This document shows, piece after piece, positions 18,167 through 24,639 of a stretch of DNA of 33,055 bases. The notes below the pieces were generated by a model. That model was given only the letters and a program-made list of their open reading frames with translations, had not been told where the DNA came from and made no database searches. This DNA comes from Novipirellula artificiosorum (GTDB lineage Bacteria > Planctomycetota > Planctomycetia > Pirellulales > Pirellulaceae): positions 667,804-700,858 of the forward strand of contig NZ_SJPV01000003.1 of the NCBI RefSeq assembly GCF_007860135.1. Direction: 5' to 3'. Each line of letters begins with the position of its first letter. Position 1 is the first letter of the stretch. Made by a program: the position numbers and the translations under genes.

Positions 18167-19984
18167 CTACTTACCAGCAGCGCGAGGGGTGTCTCTCCGA
18201 AATCGGCTGAGTAGTTCCTGTAGGTGGCGACGCTGAGGTGCATTGTCGGGAAGATCCTCCAGCTCCGTGATCGCGAGCTGAATCAGGGCGTCGCCCTCGT
18301 CAAGTCGGCCTGTGTCACGATAGACTCGGCCAAGCGTGTAGTTAGCTCGAGCGTGCTGAATTTGAGCGACGGCCTGGTCGGGACGGTCCTCGATTAGGCG
18401 GTCGAGCAGAGCGATCGCCGTCAGAAGAGTCGACTCTGCGTCCTCGTACTCGTGTAAGCTGCGTTGGAGATCGCCCATGCGTCGTAGCGCTTCGGCCATG
18501 GGAATCTGAGACTCTGGTCCGCTTTGTCCTTGCTCGGCGAGTTGCTCGTAGAAAGCCAACATGCGTTCAATCGCCGCGAGCATGCTTTGTGCTTCTTCGG
18601 GTGCTAGGCGTTGTCCCGGTCGACGATTCGATTCGATTTGCGAGAACAGTTCATCCAGCGACTTGATGGCGACCTCTAATGCCGCTTCCGCTCGCCGCCT
18701 TTGTTCGCCTTCACGCAGCCGTTGCTCCTGTTCGCTCTGCCGCATCGCGGCTTCCCGTCTCTCGCCGGCCTTGGCGGAAAGATAGCCTTGGGTCGTTGCC
18801 GTGATGATGCCGATAAACAGAACAGCGGCAATGCATGAAAGCGCAGCAGCTAATGGGTTTCTTTGCGTCCAACGAACCGCGTGCCCCAGGGGCGTAATTC
18901 GGCGAGCTCGTACCGGGCGATTGCTGAGCAATCGTTCAAGGTCATCTGCCAAGTCTTTGGCGGTGTGGTAGCGTTGAAGCTCCTCCTTGTCGGTCGCCTT
19001 GCGAAGGATGGCTTCGAGATCGCGGGGGAGGTTGGTATCAACCGATCGCAGCGGCGTGATGTCGCCTTGCCGGATGCGTCCAAGCAGTTGAGATGACACC
19101 GAGTCCTGATACGCAGGACGACCCGTGAGCAGTTCATAGAGCGTAAGCCCCAGGCTGTAAAGATCGCTCCGCGCAGTCGGTTGTCCTTCCAACTGTTCGA
19201 GCGGCATGTACCGCAGTGTTCCTGGTGTTCCAACGGATTCACTGCGCTCGGCATCGCTCTCCAAGGCAAGAGCTAATCCGAAATCGGCGATCCAAACGCG
19301 TTCGTGTTCACTCGATTCGTCCGAGCCCAGCAGGAGGTTTGCGGGCTTAATATCCCGATGAAGCACGCCCTGTTCGTGAGCGTAATGCATCGCTCTAGCA
19401 GTCTGGATTCCGAATCGAGCAACGCGTTGCCAGTCGATTCGTTCTCCGATCGCCTTGTTTACAGCGATCAATTGGTCGAGCGAAACTCCGTCGATGTACT
19501 GCATTACGAAAAAGTCGTACCCTTCGTCGCTGCCAATACCGTGAACCGGCACAATATTCGTATGATGCAATCGTCCGACGATCTGGGCTTCACGTTGAAA
19601 TCGGTCTCGTCGCACACGATTGTTGAAGTAGCCACGAGGCAAGACTTTGAGAGCGACATGACGTCTCAGTGAGAGTTGCTCGGCTTCATAGACAATCCCC
19701 ATTCCTCCCCGACCGATTTCCCGAATGATTCGGAAATCGCCGAGGCTGTCTGGCATCCGCTCGGCATGATGGCCCGGAATGGGTCGCCCCGATGATTTGT
19801 GGCGACGCAACGTCTCCATGTTCAGAATCGTCGGAAACAGCTCGCGAATCTCATCAGCGAGTGCGGGGTACTCCCCAGCGTACCCCTCAATCGTGGGCGA
19901 TTCATCGTCGTGCAATTGTTCGATGAAACGTTCTGCTAGCGATTCGATACGGGGTGGACTACGGTTTGGATTCGGGACACTCAT
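18167..19984 (-). CDS. Membrane-anchored Ser/Thr protein kinase with C-terminal coiled coil/TPR
   Basis: A 605-residue Hanks-type kinase. The glycine loop is GRGGMG (91-96), the ATP lysine K113 (HVALKVLP), the catalytic loop HRDIKPAN (209-216), DFG 234-236 and the activation segment GTPGTLRYMPLEQ. The usual APE-type motif here reads PLE. A single transmembrane helix follows (about 377-398). An Arg/Glu-rich coiled coil (404-445) and TPR-like helices lie beyond it (LHEYEDAESTLLTAIALLDR, ANYTLGRVYRDTGRLDEGDA). The catalytic domain would be cytoplasmic and the C-terminal part on the other side of the membrane. It overlaps the sigma factor by 26 bases, so they are co-transcribed. Planctomycetes commonly pair ECF sigma factors with such kinases. 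The target is probably the sigma factor's regulon, an inference. Confidence 0.93.
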   Translation of the reverse strand: MSVPNPNRSPPRIESLAERFIEQLHDDESPTIEGYAGEYPALADEIRELFPTILNMETLRRHKSSGRPIPGHHAERMPDSLGDFRIIREIGRGGMGIVYEAEQLSLRRHVALKVLPRGYFNNRVRRDRFQREAQIVGRLHHTNIVPVHGIGSDEGYDFFVMQYIDGVSLDQLIAVNKAIGERIDWQRVARFGIQTARAMHYAHEQGVLHRDIKPANLLLGSDESSEHERVWIADFGLALALESDAERSESVGTPGTLRYMPLEQLEGQPTARSDLYSLGLTLYELLTGRPAYQDSVSSQLLGRIRQGDITPLRSVDTNLPRDLEAILRKATDKEELQRYHTAKDLADDLERLLSNRPVRARRITPLGHAVRWTQRNPLAAALSCIAAVLFIGIITATTQGYLSAKAGERREAAMRQSEQEQRLREGEQRRRAEAALEVAIKSLDELFSQIESNRRPGQRLAPEEAQSMLAAIERMLAFYEQLAEQGQSGPESQIPMAEALRRMGDLQRSLHEYEDAESTLLTAIALLDRLIEDRPDQAVAQIQHARANYTLGRVYRDTGRLDEGDALIQLAITELEDLPDNAPQRRHLQELLSRFRRDTPRAAGK

Positions 19985-20597
19985 CAGTACAGATCTCTTT
20001 CAAACGGCGAATGGCCCGAACGTAGCGGATACTTGCTGCATCCGTCGTGATGCCAAGCACAGCGGCTGTCTCCTTGTTGTTGAGCATTTCGAAGTGACGC
20101 AGCGCAAGAATCTCGCGATCGATCGGTTCCATGGAATCGATTGCATCCTCAAGCTGCTGGATCGCCTCGGCTCGCATAACCACACCGCTTGGTGACGTCC
20201 ACTGGCCGATCAGGAGACTGGCCATCGAGGCGCTCGTTGCGCCGGGGATCGTCATCCGTGCATGGATCGACAGTTCACGTCCGGCATCTCGACGTTGTGC
20301 AGCCAAATGGCGACGGCATTGGTCCGTCAGCGTTTGCAGCGTAATCAGGCGGAGCCAGACCAACGGGCTATGCTCACCTGAATGCTCGAAGGCGGCGATC
20401 CTCTTCGCGGCGGCCAGGTAGGATTCCTGAAGCAGATCGTCGATGTCCAGCCGACCCGCTAATTGGGCGGGGACTCGAAAATGCAGCATCTGCTCCAAAC
20501 GGTCGCGATAGAGCGTGAAGAGATCGGCCAATGCATGGCGATCCCCCCGGCTGAGTCGTCGACTGAGTTCGTCGGTTGCAGGACAGGTGTATGACAT
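19959..20597 (-). CDS. ECF-type RNA polymerase sigma factor (kinase-linked)
   Basis: A 212-residue sigma-70-like factor with only regions 2 and 4. Region 2 contains DIDDLLQESYLAAAKRIAAF. Region 4 contains SMEPIDREILALRHFEMLNN and its helix-turn-helix KETAAVLGITTDAASIRYVR. The spacer between them is long, as in other planctomycete kinase-linked ECFs. The ATG at 20597 (MSYTCPATDELSRR) is preferred; the frame continues upstream to 20633 without family-like sequence. It overlaps the kinase gene, which starts at 19984, so both are probably made and regulated together. No anti-sigma gene is visible, so control may run through the kinase. It is divergent from the EF-hand/FGE-like/arylsulfotransferase-like gene, which is a plausible target. 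Confidence 0.92.
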   Translation of the reverse strand: MSYTCPATDELSRRLSRGDRHALADLFTLYRDRLEQMLHFRVPAQLAGRLDIDDLLQESYLAAAKRIAAFEHSGEHSPLVWLRLITLQTLTDQCRRHLAAQRRDAGRELSIHARMTIPGATSASMASLLIGQWTSPSGVVMRAEAIQQLEDAIDSMEPIDREILALRHFEMLNNKETAAVLGITTDAASIRYVRAIRRLKEICTDECPESKP

Positions 20598-20972
20598 GAA
20601 ATGTAGTTTGCCCCGTTGATAACTCGGCGACACCGTTTCCGTTAATCGGCATCAAACGCCCAGCGTGTGAAACCCCCGTCGGCCACCCAATGTTTCTACA
20701 AAAAAAACGCCGTAGCTGTAGGTTTCCTCGCTGCTTTCGCGTTACAAGCTTCATGACCCGAGTCGGACCGGACGGTTCGGCCCGATTCGACGGTCATCGC
20801 AATGCGAAGGAGATTGGGCGTTGAAACCGCAATTTTACCCTGTCGGATTCGCCGATGCGCTCGGTCTTCTCGTGATTTCCGCAGCGCAATTTCCGTCAAC
20901 CGACCTCGATCGGCGTGATGTGACTCCACAACACGCTCCACTGGCTTTCACAACTCGAAGGAAAATTGAACG
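20598..20972. promoter_or_regulatory. Divergent intergenic region between the sigma factor and the FGE/ASST-like gene
   Basis: A 375-base gap without a supportable gene. It holds an imperfect inverted repeat CGAGTCGGACCG (20759-20770) / CGGCCCGATTCG (20778-20789) with 10 of 12 positions paired and a 7-base loop, and an A8-tract near 20700. GAAGGAAAA just before 20973 could act as a ribosome-binding site. The two opposite promoters must lie here, but I cannot place boxes with confidence. Confidence 0.45.
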
Positions 20973-23900
20973 ATGAAGAATTCGGTTCACGCCATGGCGA
21001 TTGCGTGCGTCTTTTCTGGGCTGTTGACTCTGACAGCGTATGGGCAGTTTCGGTCGCCTGATCCGTATCAGCGTGATTCCAATGCGCAGCAGGAACAACA
21101 AGGTCCGCAAATCCGAAGGGAAGCCGGACAGCAGGGACCGGGTCAAGGGCAGGGACAAGGAAACCGGGTAGGCCAAGGTAGCGGCGCGCGCCGCGCGGAT
21201 GACATGCGAGGTCCTGGCGGTGGTCAGAAGCAAGGCGGTGGTCAGAAGCAAGGCGGGGGCCAGGGGCAAGGCGGGGGCCAGGGGCAAGGCGGGGGCGGAT
21301 CTCGAAATCCGGTCATTCTGGCTTTGGATGCCAACCGCGACGGTGAGCTATCGGCAAGTGAAATCGCCAACGCGGTCACCTCGCTCAAGGCACTCGACAA
21401 GAATGGCGATGGAAACCTCTCCCGTGACGAGATGCGACCGGAAGACGGCGACCAAGGGCAAGCTGCCCAACGGCAAGGCGGGCAGCGTCAGGGCGGACAA
21501 CCGCAGGGGGGCCCTCGGCAAGAGGGGAAACGGCCAGCGGGCGGTCCAATGTCAACCCGTGAACCGCGTCCTGATTCCCCTGCCGCAGCAGTTCCGTTTG
21601 CGGGCGATGACCCGCAAAAAATGACGACGCTCTCGTCAGCAGAAGGCTTTGTCCTTGTACAGGCAGGAAGCTTCGAGATGGGCGACCATCACGATCTGGG
21701 CGGCCAAGAACACCGCAACGACGAAGTGCCCATTCACACGGTGCAGATCAGTTCGTTCCATATGCAAGTCACCGAAACAACCAATCAGCAGTACTGCGAT
21801 TTTCTGAATGACGGACTGGCCGCCAAGGCGATTGAACTACGTGAAGGACAAGTTGTCCAAGCGGGCACCAATACGGTTTTCTGCGACACCTTTGAATCGG
21901 ACAATGCCTCACAAATCGCTTTAAGTGATCAGCGGCGATTCGTGATGCGACCGGGCAAAGATAAGCACCCGGTTGTTTGTATCCGCTGGCACGGTGCAGC
22001 GGCCTATTGCAATTGGCTCAGCGAAGAAGAGGGATGGGATACGTGCTATGACACGCAAACTTGGCAATGCGACTTCGCGAAGATTGGCTACCGTCTGCCG
22101 TCCGAAGCGGAATGGGAGTATGCCGGACGCGGTGGTTTAACAGAGACTTATCGCATCTTTCCTTGGGGGGACGAACCGGATACACGTCGGGTCAACTGGC
22201 CGAATTCCGGCGACCCCTATGAGACCGGACCGTATCCTTGGACAACGCCCGTCGCCTTCTACAACGGTACGACAAGGACGAAAGACGAGTTCAATTGGCC
22301 GGGTTCGCAAGCGACCTACCAGACGGCTGACGGTGCGAACGGCTTCGGCCTCTACGACATGTCAGGCAACGTCTGGGAATGGACCGGCGATTGGTACAAC
22401 CGCGACTACTATGCCGATGGTCCCGCCGCGAATCCAATGGGCCCCATGGCGGGAACACCGGTTCAAGACGGCAACACCTATCGCGTGCTTCGCAGCGGCA
22501 GTTGGTTCAACGGCCAATGGGGCCATGGCCGTGTTTCGAATCGCAATCCTTCGTACTATCGCGGTCCCGATGATCCAAACCACAGCTATTATCACATCGG
22601 TTTTCGGCCTGTTCGGTCGGTGGAGGGTCTTGCGGTTGCAAGCATCGTTCCGCGAGTCGCCGTTCGACCGCAGCCACCTCGGCAGCCCGAAACGGTTTTG
22701 CGACCCTCACTGCTGGAAAGCTCCGGTGTCGATCTTGGCCACGGGGTCCCAGGCGACGACGAAGTTCGTGCCGATGGCCAAACGCTTGGATTGTTGATCA
22801 ACGACACGCGAGCCTTCAAGGGTTACACGCTGTTCGCACCGAAACACAACACCATGGTCTATCTGATCGACAACGAAGGCCGCGTCGTCAATCGTTGGGA
22901 TACCGAGTACGAGCCCGGGCAGTCAGTCCATCTGCTTGAGAACGGCCATCTGCTGCACTGCTGCTTCACAAAGAACGGCAACTTCACGCGAGGCGGCGAA
23001 GGTGGGCGACTGGAAGAGTACGACTGGGAAGGCAACTTGGTCTGGGAGTTCGAATATTCCACCGACAAAGTGCTGTCGCATCATGACATCGCACCGATGC
23101 CCAATGGGAATGTGCTGATGCTGGCTGTTGAGTACAAGAGCCAGCAGGAATGCATCGATGCGGGCTTTGACGCTCGCGCACTTCGTGACGGCCATTTGTT
23201 CCCCGAACATATCATCGAAGTGAAGAAGACCGGACCCAAGTCCGGCGAAATCGTCTGGAAATGGCATGTTTGGGATCACATGGTCCAGGACTTCGATTCC
23301 ACGAAGGCGAACTACGGTAACGTCTCCGAGCATCCAGAGTTGATCGACGTTCACGGCTCGCAACGTGGAATCCCGGCCTTTTGGAATCATGGCAACTCCA
23401 TCGACTACAACGCCAACCTCGATCAGATCGTCCTCAGTGCACGAGGCTTCAATGAGATTTGGGTCATCGATCACTCGACGACGACTGAGGAAGCAGCGGG
23501 ACCTGCTGGAGATCTTCTGTGGCGTTGGGGCAACCCGGTCGCGCACAAGAATGGAAAACGCGAGGACCGCCAATTGTTCCAGCAGCATGACGCCCAGTGG
23601 ATTCCGGACGACTGTCCCGGCGCAGGCAACATGCTGATCTTCAACAATGGGTTGGATCGCGGTTTTTCAAGTGTGATCGAGATCAAAACGCCGGTCGATG
23701 GAAAGGGACGCTATACCAGCTTCGATGCCCCAATCCTTTGGGAGTACCGAGCGGATCCACCAACGGCGTTTTACTCGTCGGAGATTTCAGGCGCCCATCG
23801 ATTGCCCAATGGCAATACGCTGATCTGTGCCGGATGCGTCGGCAACTTCCTTGAAATTACCCCCGAGGGTGAAATCGTGTGGCGGTATGCAAACTCGGTT

Positions 23901-24233
23901 GTTCGCGAAGGCATCCTCGCGGCCGACGGCGAGCCGGGAACCGATCACCGTGGACATCAATGGAATGCGGTGTTCAAGATCCATCGTTATGCCCCTGACT
24001 ATCCCGGTCTGGTTGGCAAGTCGTTGACACCGGGCCAAGTGATTGAGCAACCCATCGGCGCTCCGATGCTACCGACCGGTGATCGTAGCGAAAGGAAGTT
24101 TGGACCGGGTGGAAGCCCGGGACGCGGGGCAGGTCGTGAACAAGTTGGCGAGCAGCATCGTGGAACAGGTGGCGAACAGCGTCGGCCCGGTGGTGAACAA
24201 CGTCGGCCCGGTGGTCAAGCACGGGGTCGTTAG
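20973..24233 (+). CDS. Secreted EF-hand / FGE-sulfatase-domain / arylsulfotransferase-like fusion protein
   Basis: A 1086-residue protein. The signal peptide (MKNSVHAMAIACVFSGLLTL, cleavage near 24) is followed by a Gly/Gln-rich stretch. Two EF-hand loops follow: DANRDGELSASE (119-130) and DKNGDGNLSRDE (142-153). A second Gly/Gln-rich linker leads to a formylglycine-generating-enzyme-like domain (about 225-547). It includes GFVLVQAGSFEMGD, GYRLPSEAEWEYAGRGG, GLYDMSGNVWEWTGD and VLRSGSWFNGQWGHGRVSNR. An arylsulfotransferase-type propeller (about 617-1030) contains GYTLFAPKHNTMVYLIDNEG, FWNHGNSIDYN and SGAHRLPNGNTLICAG. The FGE active-site cysteines are not evident, so that domain may bind rather than catalyse. 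The C-terminus has tandem GGEQRRP repeats. Arylsulfotransferases move sulfate between phenols without PAPS; whether this member is active is uncertain. It is divergent from the ECF sigma gene. Confidence 0.83.
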   Translation: MKNSVHAMAIACVFSGLLTLTAYGQFRSPDPYQRDSNAQQEQQGPQIRREAGQQGPGQGQGQGNRVGQGSGARRADDMRGPGGGQKQGGGQKQGGGQGQGGGQGQGGGGSRNPVILALDANRDGELSASEIANAVTSLKALDKNGDGNLSRDEMRPEDGDQGQAAQRQGGQRQGGQPQGGPRQEGKRPAGGPMSTREPRPDSPAAAVPFAGDDPQKMTTLSSAEGFVLVQAGSFEMGDHHDLGGQEHRNDEVPIHTVQISSFHMQVTETTNQQYCDFLNDGLAAKAIELREGQVVQAGTNTVFCDTFESDNASQIALSDQRRFVMRPGKDKHPVVCIRWHGAAAYCNWLSEEEGWDTCYDTQTWQCDFAKIGYRLPSEAEWEYAGRGGLTETYRIFPWGDEPDTRRVNWPNSGDPYETGPYPWTTPVAFYNGTTRTKDEFNWPGSQATYQTADGANGFGLYDMSGNVWEWTGDWYNRDYYADGPAANPMGPMAGTPVQDGNTYRVLRSGSWFNGQWGHGRVSNRNPSYYRGPDDPNHSYYHIGFRPVRSVEGLAVASIVPRVAVRPQPPRQPETVLRPSLLESSGVDLGHGVPGDDEVRADGQTLGLLINDTRAFKGYTLFAPKHNTMVYLIDNEGRVVNRWDTEYEPGQSVHLLENGHLLHCCFTKNGNFTRGGEGGRLEEYDWEGNLVWEFEYSTDKVLSHHDIAPMPNGNVLMLAVEYKSQQECIDAGFDARALRDGHLFPEHIIEVKKTGPKSGEIVWKWHVWDHMVQDFDSTKANYGNVSEHPELIDVHGSQRGIPAFWNHGNSIDYNANLDQIVLSARGFNEIWVIDHSTTTEEAAGPAGDLLWRWGNPVAHKNGKREDRQLFQQHDAQWIPDDCPGAGNMLIFNNGLDRGFSSVIEIKTPVDGKGRYTSFDAPILWEYRADPPTAFYSSEISGAHRLPNGNTLICAGCVGNFLEITPEGEIVWRYANSVVREGILAADGEPGTDHRGHQWNAVFKIHRYAPDYPGLVGKSLTPGQVIEQPIGAPMLPTGDRSERKFGPGGSPGRGAGREQVGEQHRGTGGEQRRPGGEQRRPGGQARGR
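21216..21299 (+). repeat. 18-bp tandem repeat coding for a Gly/Gln-rich stretch
   Basis: Four full 18-base units and a partial fifth. Units 1 and 2 read GGCGGTGGTCAGAAGCAA, units 3 and 4 GGCGGGGGCCAGGGGCAA. They encode repeated GGGQKQ and GGGQGQ hexapeptides between the signal peptide and the EF-hands. The repeat number is in frame and likely varies by slippage. Confidence 0.85.
24168..24230 (+). repeat. 21-bp tandem repeat at the C-terminus
   Basis: Two close copies and a third degenerate copy of a 21-base unit (24168-24188, 24189-24209, 24210-24230) encode GGEQRRP, GGEQRRP and GGQARGR, ending directly at the stop codon. The low-complexity tail echoes the linkers in the neighbouring secreted proteins. 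Confidence 0.75.
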
Positions 24234-24268
24234 CATTGCACGGAGCAAGTCAATTGGGTGCCAAGAAA

Positions 24269-24360
24269 CCCTCTCCCTCGCTGCGCTCGACCTCTCCCAA
24301 AGGGCGAGGTACACCACCTCTCCCGCTCGCGGGAGGGGTCAAGCGCAGCGAGGGGGAGGG
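24269..24360. repeat. Large imperfect palindrome (intergenic repeat, part 1)
   Basis: A 30-base left arm (24269-24298, starting CCCTCTCCCTCGCTGCGCTC) pairs with 24331-24360 at about 27 of 30 positions. The loop contains further pairing: GGGCGAGGT with ACCTCTCCC, and CTCCCG/CGGGAG around CTCG. The C/T-rich and G/A-rich arms are typical of dispersed intergenic repeats in high-GC bacteria. No coding potential is seen. Confidence 0.7.
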
Positions 24361-24414
24361 CCCAGAACGCGCGGCCAACTTTTCGATACGTCTCAACACC
24401 GATTCGTCAGGCCA

Positions 24415-24528
24415 GGTTGGGGGTGAGGGGTTCTCCGCACACCGATTGCGGACCGACTTCTTGGCTCGATCACGCTGCCGCCACCCCCTCATCCCCAGCC
24501 CTTCTCCCCCAGAAAACGGGGGCGAAGG
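24415..24528. repeat. Second hairpin cluster (intergenic repeat, part 2)
   Basis: GGTTGGGGGTGAGGGG (24415-24430) pairs with CCCCTCATCCCCAGCC (24485-24500) at 14 of 16 positions. Directly after it, CCTTCTCCCCC (24500-24510) pairs with GGGGGCGAAGG (24518-24528) around a 7-base loop. The second hairpin resembles a terminator without a T-tract. With the preceding palindrome it fills most of the 406-base gap between the two arylsulfotransferase-like genes. Confidence 0.65.
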
Positions 24529-24547
24529 GAGCCAGAATCCCTATCCG

Positions 24548-24593
24548 CGACTTGTATCGATACCAATACCCGGTGGGAGGTCAACGCAAGTCG
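24548..24593 (+). terminator. Nested stem-loop (copy B of the repeated structured element)
   Basis: CGACTTG (24548-24554) pairs perfectly with CAAGTCG (24587-24593). Inside, ACC (24562-24564) pairs with GGT (24579-24581), and CCC (24569-24571) with GGG (24575-24577). A T-run (ATTTTAG) follows. The core GATACCAATACCC matches copy A at 104-154, and the three-stem nesting is the same although the connecting bases differ. It lies about 46 bases before the next start codon, so it could act as a leader structure or attenuator rather than an ordinary terminator. Confidence 0.55.
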
Positions 24594-24639
24594 ATTTTAG
24601 TTCACAACGCCTTAAGGTCTCCGCTACAAGGAAACTCTT

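Noticed and set aside
17998..18243. N-terminal extension of the alpha/beta hydrolase
   Set aside because: The extension is not protein-like, overlaps the kinase gene's end, and would bury the signal peptide starting at 17997.
21216..21299. CRISPR-like short repeats
   Set aside because: The 18-bp units are directly adjacent without spacers and are in frame inside a coding sequence, so this is a coding tandem repeat.
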